NCBI GenBank assembly: GCA_946616365.1
Contig: CAMOIX010000003.1
Location: 53,897-117,896 of the forward strand
Source: AC2028 sp002373595
GTDB taxonomy: Bacteria; Bacillota; Clostridia; Lachnospirales; Lachnospiraceae
Length of the DNA: 64,000 nt
Reading direction: 5' to 3'
How positions within the stretch are numbered: position 1 is the stretch's first letter; each line of letters opens with the position of its first letter. This document shows, piece by piece, positions 1 to 8,324 of this stretch. Made by a program: the position numbers and the translations under genes. Below the pieces are notes generated by a model. That model saw only the letters and a list, made by a program, of their open reading frames with translations. It did no database searches and was not told the DNA's origin.

Positions 1-1233
1 CACAAGCCGACTATCATGGTCGGATGCGATACCCGTATATCGGGAGATATGCTTGCAAATGCACTTATGGCGGGAGCCTGCAGTGTAGGAGCCAATTGTG
101 TATATGTCGGGATAGTTCCGACTCCGGCGGTGGCATATCTTACCAGAAAGTATCGCATGGATGCGGGCGTAGTGATCTCAGCATCGCACAATCCTGTAGA
201 ATTCAACGGTATAAAGTTCTTCGACGGCGACGGATACAAGCTGCCTGATTCGCTGGAGGATGAGATAGAAGCGGTCATCAGGAACAATATGGCCGATATC
301 AAGTTCCCGATAGGCCCCGGTGTAGGAAAGATTAAGCTTCGCACCGATGCAAAAGAGGAATATATCAATCATTCGGTCCGTTCGGTACCCGTTGATCTCT
401 CGGGTATGAAGATCGTTGTCGACTGCGCGGAGGGCGCATCATTCTACACTTCGGTCGAGGCGCTTACCAATGCCGGAGCCGATGTGATAGCGATACACAA
501 TCACCCGGACGGGACCAATATCAATGCCAACTGCGGATCCACTCACATGGACGAACTCAAGGCAAAGGTAGTATATGAGAAGGCAGATGTCGGACTTGCA
601 TTTGACGGAGATGCGGACAGACTGCTCGCAGTAGATGAACTGGGAAATGTTGTGGACGGTGATCAGATCATGGCGATCATCGGTCTCCATATGAAGAATA
701 AGGGTACTCTTAAGGGAGATACCATTGTTGCAACCGTAATGAGCAATCTCGGATTCTCACTCTGCTGTGAGAGAAACGGGATGAAGCTTGAGAGGACCGC
801 GGTAGGCGACAGATATGTCCTTGAGAGAATGAAAGAGATAGATGCTTCTCTCGGAGGAGAGCAGTCCGGACACATAATCTTCCTTGACGAGAATACGACG
901 GGGGACGGACTCCTGAGTGCACTCCACCTCCTCGAGGTGATGAAGGAATCAGGCAAGAAGCTGTCCGAACTTTCGAGTGTAATGGAAGTCCTGCCGCAGG
1001 CACTTGTGGGAGCACAGGTCGCAAACCACAAAAAGGAACATTATCTTGAGTATCCCGAGATAGCATCCGCGATCGAAGAACTTGAGAAGAAGTTTGCGGG
1101 CGAGGGCAGAGTGCTTATCAGACCTTCGGGTACGGAGCCTCTTGTCAGAGTAATGATAGAAGGCAAGGATCAGAAGCAGATACAGGCAGAAGCCGAGAAA
1201 CTCGCCGCTTTGATACAGGATATCATGTTCTAG
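1..1233 (+). CDS. glmM: Phosphoglucosamine mutase, 5' end cut by window
   Basis: Converts glucosamine-6-phosphate to glucosamine-1-phosphate, the step that commits sugar to UDP-GlcNAc and so to peptidoglycan. The frame is open from base 1, so about 40 N-terminal residues lie outside the window; 410 residues remain of a usual ~450. Visible family motifs are the phosphoserine loop SASHNP (serine at about fragment residue 62), the metal loop DGDADR near residue 200, the sugar loop GEQSGH, and the C-terminal phosphate-binding RPSGTEPLVRVM. The ATG at 16 is internal to the conserved N-terminal domain and is not the true start. GlmM is preferred over a general phosphomannomutase because of GEQSGH, the length and the family-typical spacing. 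Confidence 0.95.
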   Translation, partial: HKPTIMVGCDTRISGDMLANALMAGACSVGANCVYVGIVPTPAVAYLTRKYRMDAGVVISASHNPVEFNGIKFFDGDGYKLPDSLEDEIEAVIRNNMADIKFPIGPGVGKIKLRTDAKEEYINHSVRSVPVDLSGMKIVVDCAEGASFYTSVEALTNAGADVIAIHNHPDGTNINANCGSTHMDELKAKVVYEKADVGLAFDGDADRLLAVDELGNVVDGDQIMAIIGLHMKNKGTLKGDTIVATVMSNLGFSLCCERNGMKLERTAVGDRYVLERMKEIDASLGGEQSGHIIFLDENTTGDGLLSALHLLEVMKESGKKLSELSSVMEVLPQALVGAQVANHKKEHYLEYPEIASAIEELEKKFAGEGRVLIRPSGTEPLVRVMIEGKDQKQIQAEAEKLAALIQDIMF

Positions 1234-1240
1234 CGCTGGT

Positions 1241-1269
1241 TTGCTTTTTTGCCGTATTTTTGGTATGAT
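1241..1269 (+). promoter_or_regulatory. Sigma-A promoter for ptsH
   Basis: TTGCTT (1241-1246), a 17-base spacer and TATGAT (1264-1269). TGG directly before the hexamer makes an extended -10. It sits just after the glmM stop, so ptsH can be transcribed alone. Confidence 0.6.
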
Positions 1270-1325
1270 TATTTAGGCGGAATTCGGAACGCAACTAAGC
1301 GGAATGCCGTCGGAGGGTGATAAAA

Positions 1326-1589
1326 ATGGTAACTAAAAAAGTAGTCATAAAGAACCCGACCGGTCTCCATCTTCGTCCGGCAGGAATTCTCTGTAAGGAA
1401 GCGATGCAGTTCAAATCGCTCATTACTTTCAAGTTTAAGGATAATACAGCCAACGCCAAGAGCGTGCTGAGCGTACTCGGAGCATGCGTTAAATCCGGGG
1501 ATGAGATAGAATTTATATGCGAGGGCGAAGACGAAGAAGCTGCACTCGCTAGACTGATCGAGGTTGTGGAAAGCGGCCTCGGAGAGTAA
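1326..1589 (+). CDS. ptsH: HPr phosphocarrier protein
   Basis: Small cytoplasmic phosphocarrier of the PTS sugar-uptake system, and in Firmicutes the HPr kinase target for carbon catabolite control. The 87-residue length is typical. His15 lies in the motif GLHLRPA and receives phosphate from Enzyme I. Ser46 in AKSVLSVLGA is the regulatory HPr-kinase site. I chose ATG 1326 over the in-frame GTG at 1317 because the GGAGG at 1312-1316 gives normal spacing to 1326 and puts His and Ser at canonical positions 15 and 46. A good promoter precedes it and a terminator follows, so it is probably monocistronic. The Ser46 site argues against a Crh-like or nitrogen-PTS (NPr) paralogue lacking catabolite control. 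Confidence 0.95.
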   Translation: MVTKKVVIKNPTGLHLRPAGILCKEAMQFKSLITFKFKDNTANAKSVLSVLGACVKSGDEIEFICEGEDEEAALARLIEVVESGLGE

Positions 1590-1603
1590 GGGCTTATTAA
1601 GTT

Positions 1604-1632
1604 CCCGCTCCTTTGGGAGCGGGATTTTTCTT
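1604..1632 (+). terminator. Rho-independent terminator after ptsH
   Basis: Perfect 8-bp GC-rich stem: CCCGCTCC (1604-1611), a 4-base loop and GGAGCGGG (1616-1623), followed by the T-rich run ATTTTTCTTT. Confidence 0.9.
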
Positions 1633-1669
1633 TATAGGGTGTTTGTGATCGCAGCACGGGTATCATGGA

Positions 1670-2437
1670 ATGGAAAGCGAAAAGAATGTGCGGGTAAGTA
1701 TAGTAATTCCCGTTTATAATCTCGAAAAGTACATATCGGAAACTGTTCGCTGCGTAAAGGAGCAAAGCTGTAAAGACTGGGAATTGATCCTGGTAAATGA
1801 CAAGAGCACTGACGGAACCGTGCGTGTGATAGAGGATTGCATCTCGCAGAATCCGGAACTGAATATACGACTGATCCGGAATGAAGGCGAGGGCAGTGCG
1901 GCCGCTGCGAGAAATCTTGGCGTAAAGAATTCGACCGGCAGGTATGTGGCATTCCTTGACGGAGATGATCTATGGGATCCCGAAAAGCTTGAAAAGCAGA
2001 TTAGATTTATGGAGGAGAGGGACTCTGCGTTTTCTTTTACCGGATATGAATTTGCCGATGAAAACGGCAAAGGGACCGGCAAGATCGTGAGAGTACCTGA
2101 AAGACTTACATATAAAAAAGCTCTTGGCAATACGACTATTTTTACATCTACCGTTATGATAGATACGGAGAAGATACCGCGCGACGCGATTGTTTTTCCG
2201 CATGTAAAGAGCGAGGATACGGCTCTTTGGTGGGATCTTTTGAAGAGAGTTGACAGAGCGGACGGACTGGATGAGAATCTCGTATCGTACAGGAGAGTGG
2301 CCGGATCTCTTTCATCAGATAAGGTGGAAGCACTTCGAAGGATAAGGAATCTTCATAAAAGAGAAGGACTTGGACCGATCGCGAGATGTTACTATTTCTG
2401 CGTTTGGGCTGTGCGTGCCGTAGGAAGGCGAATATAG
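1670..2437 (+). CDS. Family 2 glycosyltransferase (EPS operon)
   Basis: GT-A fold transferase of 255 residues that probably adds one sugar to the lipid-linked exopolysaccharide repeat. The N-terminus has VSIVIPVYNLEKYI and the NDKSTDGT nucleotide-binding element. The metal-binding DXD-type motif is FLDGDDLWDP near residue 105. No transmembrane helix is evident, so it is likely cytoplasmic or peripheral. First gene after the ptsH terminator; the next gene starts 1 base after its stop, which supports an operon. Donor and acceptor cannot be read from sequence. No strong ribosome site precedes ATG 1670, so the start is less certain than the frame. Confidence 0.85.
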   Translation: MESEKNVRVSIVIPVYNLEKYISETVRCVKEQSCKDWELILVNDKSTDGTVRVIEDCISQNPELNIRLIRNEGEGSAAAARNLGVKNSTGRYVAFLDGDDLWDPEKLEKQIRFMEERDSAFSFTGYEFADENGKGTGKIVRVPERLTYKKALGNTTIFTSTVMIDTEKIPRDAIVFPHVKSEDTALWWDLLKRVDRADGLDENLVSYRRVAGSLSSDKVEALRRIRNLHKREGLGPIARCYYFCVWAVRAVGRRI

Positions 2438-2438
2438 G

Positions 2439-3551
2439 ATGGATAAGAGTATATTGGTATATCTTATATTGACCGCCCTTGTGCTCTGCTTTGCGGTATA
2501 TGTAAAGGCAGAGAACTTTGCCTGCGAGAACAGAGGAACGTTAAGTTACGCAAGGAGCCGTGTTGCGGAGTTTGCGATATGGTTTTTGCTGGCGGGAGTT
2601 TCCGCATGCAGGATCGCCGTCGGAAACGATTACTGGCCCTACAGATTTAACTTCAGACTCATCATGCAGAACAGGCATGTATCGTCAGAGATAGGCTTCA
2701 ACTCGATAGTAAGGGCGATACAGGGACTTTTCGGATATGATAAGTATCTTCCCGTATTCGGATTCTTCTCGCTCATCACGGTGTTTTTCTTTGTGTCGGC
2801 AATGCACCATCTTGCGGAGAATTATATTTTCTCACTATTTCTGCTCATGACAGGAGGGTACTATTTCAACAGCCTTAATTCCGTAAGATATTATCTGGCC
2901 CTGGCTATAGCATTGTGGGCTATACATTTCATATTCAGAGAAGATTACATTTCGTTCTTTTTGTGGATACTTATAGGAGCGAATTTCCATAAATCGATAC
3001 TGCTTGTCATACCTGTATATATAGCTGTTTATTTCCTGTCAAAGCTTGATCTGAAGGCATGGATGGCGGCAGGATATGTTCTCATCACTGCAGCGGCGAT
3101 GATCCTAAAGGATCCTTTGAGAACTCTGCTTTTCAAGATATATCCTTTTTATGAAGCGTCGGAATTTGATAACGGAGATGTATCCGTGACAAATATACTG
3201 AAGTGTATCGCGGTCATTGTGCTCTTTTTGATATCATATCGTTTCGGCAGCTCGGAAGATCCCAAGAAAGAGAGACGATACAGATTTTTCCTGCATCTTA
3301 ATGCGATAGCGCTTATTGTTTTTGTCTGCGGAGGATTCATCCCCGAGTCTGACCGTATAGGATACTATATGAGTGCTGCGAATGTTTTCCTTATCCCCGG
3401 ACTAATCGGCAGGATAAAGGAGGATCGGGTAAAACGATTTATGACATTCTGCGTTGTGAGCGCATTTTTGCTGTATTTTGCATTTTTGCTCCATGGAATG
3501 TATGATATCAATATAAGACTTTTGCCGTACAGAAACTGGATATTCCAGTAG
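2439..3551 (+). CDS. EpsG/Wzy-like polysaccharide polymerase
   Basis: Integral membrane protein of 370 residues with about ten hydrophobic segments, resembling the EpsG family that polymerises exopolysaccharide repeats outside the membrane. Supporting features are the early polar loop with NDYWPYRFNF, the stretch around NSVRYYLALAIALWAIHF, and the conserved FHKSILL segment near residue 185. Its position among glycosyltransferases, the initiating transferase and a Wzz-like gene fits a Wzy-type assembly system. ATG 2439 has AGGA almost on top of it and follows the previous stop at once, suggesting translational coupling. It could instead be an O-antigen ligase-like protein, but the EpsG pattern fits better. 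Confidence 0.75.
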   Translation: MDKSILVYLILTALVLCFAVYVKAENFACENRGTLSYARSRVAEFAIWFLLAGVSACRIAVGNDYWPYRFNFRLIMQNRHVSSEIGFNSIVRAIQGLFGYDKYLPVFGFFSLITVFFFVSAMHHLAENYIFSLFLLMTGGYYFNSLNSVRYYLALAIALWAIHFIFREDYISFFLWILIGANFHKSILLVIPVYIAVYFLSKLDLKAWMAAGYVLITAAAMILKDPLRTLLFKIYPFYEASEFDNGDVSVTNILKCIAVIVLFLISYRFGSSEDPKKERRYRFFLHLNAIALIVFVCGGFIPESDRIGYYMSAANVFLIPGLIGRIKEDRVKRFMTFCVVSAFLLYFAFLLHGMYDINIRLLPYRNWIFQ

Positions 3552-3570
3552 ATGACGGCCGGGGGAAGAG

Positions 3571-4515
3571 ATGGAAGATAAGAAGCTTTTAAGCGTAGTA
3601 GTACCGTGCTATAACGAAGAGGAAACAGTCTCGCTGTTTTACGAAGAACTGATGAAGGTGATCCCCTTTTTTGATCAGAAAGGAATAGAGACAGAACTTC
3701 TCTATATTGATGACGGATCGAAGGACGGCACGGTCGCCGGGGTAAGAAAGCTGCATGAAAAAGACGGAAGAGTACATATGGTCTCCTTTTCCAGGAACTT
3801 CGGAAAAGAGGCTGCGATGTATGCAGGACTCAATGAATCAAAGGGCGATTATGTTGTGATAATGGATGCCGATCTGCAGGATCCGCCCTCTCTTTTGCCG
3901 GATATGTTTACAGCCCTCGAGGAGGGGTATGATTCCGTGGCAACGAGGAGAGTTTCCAGAAAGGGGGAACCTCCGATAAGGAGCTTTTTTGCCCGGAAAT
4001 TCTATAAGATAATGCGCAAGATATCTCAGACCGACATGATGGACGGTGCGCGTGACTACAGACTTATGACCAGGCAGATGGTGGATGCTATACTTTCAAT
4101 GGGTGAGTATAACAGGTTCACCAAAGGAATATTCGGATGGGTCGGATTTAACACCAAGTGGCTTGAGTACGAAAATGTCGAGAGAGCAGCAGGAAAGACC
4201 AAGTGGAACTTCTGGGGACTGGTCAAGTATTCGATCGAAGGAATGACCGCGTTCTCGACTGCACCTCTTGTATTCAGTGCGTTTGTCGGAGTACTGTTCT
4301 TTTTTATCACTTTTATAGCATTGATATTTATCATTGTGCGCAGGCTTGTCTTCGGTGATCCGGTAGCAGGCTGGGCGAGTATGGTATGTATCATAATCTT
4401 TATCAGCGGAGTGCAGTTCTTCTGTACCGGGATACTTGGTCAGTACCTTGCCAAGACATACATGGAAGTAAAGGGAAGACCTATATATCTCAAGAATAAT
4501 AAGAATTGTTTCTGA
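3571..4515 (+). CDS. GtrB/DPM1-like polyprenyl-phosphate glycosyltransferase
   Basis: A 314-residue family 2 glycosyltransferase with two C-terminal membrane helices (roughly residues 230-260 and 270-300). This is the arrangement of GtrB, ArnC and bactoprenyl-glucosyl transferases, which move a sugar onto undecaprenyl phosphate. Motifs: LLSVVVPCYNEEETV at the N-terminus, DDGSKDGT near residue 50, and the metal site MDADLQDPP near residue 95. A clear GGGGGAAGAG ribosome site precedes ATG 3571. The lipid-linked sugar is usually used outside the membrane by a GT-C enzyme; the following membrane genes are candidate partners, by inference only. Confidence 0.85.
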   Translation: MEDKKLLSVVVPCYNEEETVSLFYEELMKVIPFFDQKGIETELLYIDDGSKDGTVAGVRKLHEKDGRVHMVSFSRNFGKEAAMYAGLNESKGDYVVIMDADLQDPPSLLPDMFTALEEGYDSVATRRVSRKGEPPIRSFFARKFYKIMRKISQTDMMDGARDYRLMTRQMVDAILSMGEYNRFTKGIFGWVGFNTKWLEYENVERAAGKTKWNFWGLVKYSIEGMTAFSTAPLVFSAFVGVLFFFITFIALIFIIVRRLVFGDPVAGWASMVCIIIFISGVQFFCTGILGQYLAKTYMEVKGRPIYLKNNKNCF

Positions 4516-4525
4516 CGGGAACTGT

Positions 4526-5464
4526 ATGGCGGTTTTTCTATTGATCATACTCACGGCGGCAGTATCAAACCTTGCCGTTATCATAAAGGGATTGGGTGCG
4601 GACGGATTCAGACGCACCTTCGCTGTCATTGCGATCGTTATCGCGACGCTTCTTTTTGCAGTAAAGATAGTCATCACTCTTAAGGAATTCCAAAAAGAAG
4701 AAACAAAAAAGAAGAAGAAACCGGAGGAGAAAAGGATACTTTTGCCGGCTGTTTTTCTTAATATCCTGTCAACTTGCCTCCTGGCGGCATATGTGGCGGT
4801 TATAATCTCCGGAGTTTATGCGATGAGAGACGGAGACAGGACTGCAATGCTGGCAAACTCATTGAAAGGTGCCGAAAATTTCCGGGCTGTGGACCTGTCA
4901 GTGTACGGCATTGCGGAAGAAGTGCCGATGCATGAGAAAATACTCTGCCTGCCTGCACTTTATGCAATGATAAGCGATGCGACCGGACTGGGCATCGATG
5001 TGCTCGTATTTAAGGTTATCCCGATACTTTATCTGATCCTTTCAGCCTGCGCTTTTGGATCTCTGGCGAAGGTGCTTTTCCCCGAAAATGAGAGGGAACT
5101 CGCCGGAACATATCCGTATCGGTTCAGAAGGAGTCTGTTCTTTGTCATAGTTATGTTCCTGATACCTGTTGCAGATTCTGAGGGTATAAACGGATTCTGC
5201 CTGATCTCGCAGGGTTGGAGCGGAGCATCGGTCTCGGTATGGATACTTATGCCGTACATGATCTATTCTCTCGTCAGGGTGCTTAAGGGATCCAAAAAGC
5301 ACATTGCGACTCTTCTTATGACGATCGCGGCTGAGACCTTTGTCGTATGGACTGCGTTCGGAGTGGGCAGTACGGCATTTGCTGCGGTCGGTATTTCGAC
5401 GGCTTATCTTATGATAAAAAGGAGAGGCGGAACGCACGGGATACAGGAAGGAGCGGACTCATGA
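4526..5464 (+). CDS. Polytopic membrane protein, unknown function
   Basis: 312 residues, not recognised with confidence. It begins with two hydrophobic segments, then a very basic cytoplasmic stretch (KKKKKPEEK near residue 65), a further helix, a polar probably extracellular loop of about 60 residues, and four or five more helices. It lies 10 bases after the GtrB-like gene and overlaps the next gene by ATGA, so it belongs to the EPS operon. By position it may be a glycan-modifying membrane protein or a partner of the lipid-linked sugar transferase, but no catalytic motif is visible. It seems short for a complete GT-C enzyme. Confidence 0.7.
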   Translation: MAVFLLIILTAAVSNLAVIIKGLGADGFRRTFAVIAIVIATLLFAVKIVITLKEFQKEETKKKKKPEEKRILLPAVFLNILSTCLLAAYVAVIISGVYAMRDGDRTAMLANSLKGAENFRAVDLSVYGIAEEVPMHEKILCLPALYAMISDATGLGIDVLVFKVIPILYLILSACAFGSLAKVLFPENERELAGTYPYRFRRSLFFVIVMFLIPVADSEGINGFCLISQGWSGASVSVWILMPYMIYSLVRVLKGSKKHIATLLMTIAAETFVVWTAFGVGSTAFAAVGISTAYLMIKRRGGTHGIQEGADS

Positions 5465-5823
5465 AGCTGATCGGAGTGGCTCTTATACTGTCGGTATATT
5501 CGATATTTTCGGCGGGAGTAACCGGAGACGATCATATCAGGAAAAGTGTGTCATATTATACACTTGCGGTCTCAGCTTTGTGCCTGATCTCCATATCTTT
5601 TGAACTCATCGGAAGGGTCTTTGGTGCTCATTTCGGCGGACTTACGGCTTATTCTGCGGTTCCTGCCGTGATCATATCGGCATACGAGGGAGTAAGGCTT
5701 ACCGAACATGTATACAGGAAAGAGTGCGCGACTCTTCGCGGTGCGGCCAGGATCGCTGTGCTGCTGCTTTTTCCCACCATCTGCACTCTTATTTTTCTTC
5801 TTTGCATAAATCCCCAAAAGTAG
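5461..5823 (+). CDS. Small membrane protein, unknown function
   Basis: 120 residues with about four hydrophobic segments. The open frame extends upstream to 5347, but ATG 5461 is preferred: it overlaps the previous stop as ATGA, and the residues before it read as an out-of-frame shadow of the upstream gene. The start MKLIGVALILSVYS resembles a signal-anchor. It may form one functional unit with the upstream membrane protein, or be its displaced C-terminal half: together they would have about ten helices. No motif gives a function. Confidence 0.65.
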   Translation: MKLIGVALILSVYSIFSAGVTGDDHIRKSVSYYTLAVSALCLISISFELIGRVFGAHFGGLTAYSAVPAVIISAYEGVRLTEHVYRKECATLRGAARIAVLLLFPTICTLIFLLCINPQK

Positions 5824-5843
5824 CATTATTACACGATATGTAG

Positions 5844-5849
5844 TATAAT
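5844..5849 (+). promoter_or_regulatory. Possible internal -10 element in EPS operon
   Basis: TATAAT (5844-5849), about 38 bases before the next start, in the 64-base gap between genes. No convincing -35 lies 16-18 bases upstream, so this is tentative. Confidence 0.3.
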
Positions 5850-5887
5850 TTATCTGTAGTTTACCCATATTGTGTGGATAAAAGTAT

Positions 5888-6898
5888 ATGTCCGATAAGC
5901 TTATCAGTGTGATAGTTCCGGTGTACAACACAGCGGACTATTTGCCGAGATGTCTTAACAGCATAAAAGACCAGACATACGGGAACCTGGAGGTTCTCCT
6001 CATTGATGACGGCTCGACCGATTCAAGCGCGGAGATCTGCAGGACCTATGCCGCTGCGGATAAAAGATTCCGGCTTATCAGCCGGGAGAACGGCGGATCG
6101 AGCAGGGCAAGGAATACCGGACTTGATGAAGCTAAGGGAGAATATATAGGATTTATCGATTCGGATGACTATATAGAACCCGAGATGTACGAGAAGCTCG
6201 CCTGGGTGCTGGACAATCACAGGGACGTTGATTTTGCGCAGATCCTCGCAACGGAAGAAGCAGAGGACGGCAGCGAAGTAAAGTCCGTACGAAACGAAGA
6301 GACTGAGAAGGACAAAAAGAGCTTATATTCGTTCGGCGATTCAAAACAGTTCTTCAGAGATCTCTTGCTGCACACGGGAGACAGCTCTCTGTGTACAAAA
6401 CTGATAAGACGCGAAGTGATAGGCACGAGGAGACTTCCCGAGGGCAGGCTTAATGAGGATTTTGATTTCCTGTTAAAACTGGCGGTCGACATCAGGAAGT
6501 ATTCTACCGTAAAGTATGAAGGTTACAGGATAATCCAGAGAAGCGGGAGCAATACGAGGCGGAGCTTTAATGCCGAGTTTTACCGTGTCGTCATGGAAAA
6601 TACCAAGCTTGCCGATGAGTACAGAAAGAAGTATTTCCCGGATCTGGAAAGGGAGAGCAGACATTTCTATATGGTTCAGGCCATGTGGCTCCTGCTTCAT
6701 ATCCCGACCGACCTGATGACTAAAGACAACGAACTCTATGCGGGTACGATGTCGGAACTGAGGGGCATGAAAAAAGAGATCCTTACCAATCCGTACTTGA
6801 GAAAGGAACACAGAAGAAATCTGATGATCCTCACGTTCCTTCCGGCAAAGACGATAAAAAAACTGCATGAAGCTTTGAAACGAAGAGGCAGGAAGTGA
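5888..6898 (+). CDS. Family 2 glycosyltransferase (EPS operon)
   Basis: 336 residues with a canonical GT-A N-terminal half: ISVIVPVYNTADYLPRCLNS, LLIDDGSTDSSAEI, and the metal-binding FIDSDDYIEP near residue 95. The C-terminal half is helical and variable, as in EpsJ/WcaA-type transferases. No membrane helix is seen. It probably adds an internal sugar of the repeat unit on the cytoplasmic face. It follows the longest gap of the operon (64 bases) and is followed 1 base after its stop by the initiating sugar transferase, which has a good AGGAAG ribosome site. Sugar specificity is unknown. Confidence 0.88.
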   Translation: MSDKLISVIVPVYNTADYLPRCLNSIKDQTYGNLEVLLIDDGSTDSSAEICRTYAAADKRFRLISRENGGSSRARNTGLDEAKGEYIGFIDSDDYIEPEMYEKLAWVLDNHRDVDFAQILATEEAEDGSEVKSVRNEETEKDKKSLYSFGDSKQFFRDLLLHTGDSSLCTKLIRREVIGTRRLPEGRLNEDFDFLLKLAVDIRKYSTVKYEGYRIIQRSGSNTRRSFNAEFYRVVMENTKLADEYRKKYFPDLERESRHFYMVQAMWLLLHIPTDLMTKDNELYAGTMSELRGMKKEILTNPYLRKEHRRNLMILTFLPAKTIKKLHEALKRRGRK

Positions 6899-6899
6899 T

Positions 6900-8324
6900 A
6901 TGAACAATCGTAAAAAACTTCAAAAGATAGAATCATTCAAAAGACTCATCAATCTTGGATTCATAGCGATCTGCATCGCCATGGAAGCCGCTATATTCGG
7001 ATTTCACTGGCTTAATCATATCCAGTACAGTCTGGCTGAAGGACTTGTAAGGAGATATTACTTCTGGGGCCATGTAATGGAGATCACCATATACACCGTG
7101 ATCCTTATGGCATTCTCCAAGATGTACGGCGGTATCAGACTCGGATATCTTAAGAATGCGGAGATCATATTCTCCCAGATGTTTGCGACTCTCGTGGCGG
7201 ATATCATCATCTACGGAGAGTGTTCGATGATGGCACTCCAGCTCTTCAAACCGAACTATTTCCTGTATATGCTCGGAGAGCAGTTCGTCACTGTTCTCAT
7301 CTACATACCGATCGCAAATACCGTTTTCAGGCGGATATTCCCTCCGAGAAAGCTCCTTCTCATATACGGAGACCGTTCGCCGGATGATCTGATCGCCAAG
7401 TTTGAGACCAGAAAGGATAAGTACAGGATCACCAAAAAGGTGCCAATCTCTGTGGGATATGAGAATCTCCACAAAGAGATAAGAAACTCCTATGAGAGCG
7501 GCGAGTGCAATGCTGTAGTATTCGGCGATATTCCCGTTACCGTGAGAAAACCTCTCATGAAGTACTGCTATGCGAAATCTATCCGTTTCTACAGCCTGCC
7601 CAAGATATGTGATGTCATCATATCGGGATCTGAGGAGATACACGTATTCGATACACCGATGTTCCTCACCAGAGAGTACAGCCTCACTATGGAGGAGAGA
7701 TTTGTTAAGAGGTCGATAGATATCATCTGTGCACTCATACTTATTATCGTCACAACACCACTGATGCTTCTTACCGCATTGGCAGTATGGGCATATGATC
7801 ACGGCCCGGTTTTTTATAAGCAGACGAGATGCACTATCGAGATGAAGAGATTTGAGATACTGAAATTCAGATCGATGCGCGTGGATGCCGAAAAGGATGG
7901 TGTAGCCAGACTTTCACAGAAGAAAGACAAGAGAGTCACACCTGTGGGAAGGTTTATCAGAAAGTGCAGACTTGATGAGCTTCCGCAGCTTTTCAATATC
8001 CTTAAGGGAGATATGTCATTTATCGGTCCACGTCCGGAAAGACCGGAGATCATTAAGCAGTATATAGAGACGATGCCCGAATTTGCATATCGCACCAAGG
8101 TAAAGGCCGGACTCGCCGGATATGCGCAGGTATACGGAAAGTACAATACTACTCCTTATGATAAGTTAAAACTGGATCTTGCATATATAGAGAACTACAG
8201 TCTGCTTCTTGACCTGAAGCTCATGCTGCTCACTCTCAAAGTGTTGCTCTGGCCCGAGAGTACCGAGGGCGTGGACGATAATCAGATCACGGCCATGAGA
8301 AACGAAACGAAGGACAAAGAATGA
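6900..8324 (+). CDS. Polyprenyl glycosylphosphotransferase (EPS priming enzyme)
   Basis: 474-residue PHPT-family enzyme that transfers a sugar-1-phosphate from a nucleotide sugar to undecaprenyl phosphate, starting each repeat unit. The N-terminal half has four or five membrane helices and a CoA-binding-like middle domain. The C-terminal bacterial-sugar-transferase domain starts near residue 265 with a membrane segment after VKRSIDI. It carries FEILKFRSMRVDAE, the RLDELPQ-type motif as CRLDELPQLFN, GDMSFIGPRPERPE, and KAGLAGYAQVYGKYNTT. All catalytic-domain landmarks are present. It overlaps the downstream Wzz-like gene by ATGA. The sugar could be hexose-1-P or GlcNAc/QuiNAc-type; sequence alone does not decide. 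Confidence 0.92.
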   Translation: MNNRKKLQKIESFKRLINLGFIAICIAMEAAIFGFHWLNHIQYSLAEGLVRRYYFWGHVMEITIYTVILMAFSKMYGGIRLGYLKNAEIIFSQMFATLVADIIIYGECSMMALQLFKPNYFLYMLGEQFVTVLIYIPIANTVFRRIFPPRKLLLIYGDRSPDDLIAKFETRKDKYRITKKVPISVGYENLHKEIRNSYESGECNAVVFGDIPVTVRKPLMKYCYAKSIRFYSLPKICDVIISGSEEIHVFDTPMFLTREYSLTMEERFVKRSIDIICALILIIVTTPLMLLTALAVWAYDHGPVFYKQTRCTIEMKRFEILKFRSMRVDAEKDGVARLSQKKDKRVTPVGRFIRKCRLDELPQLFNILKGDMSFIGPRPERPEIIKQYIETMPEFAYRTKVKAGLAGYAQVYGKYNTTPYDKLKLDLAYIENYSLLLDLKLMLLTLKVLLWPESTEGVDDNQITAMRNETKDKE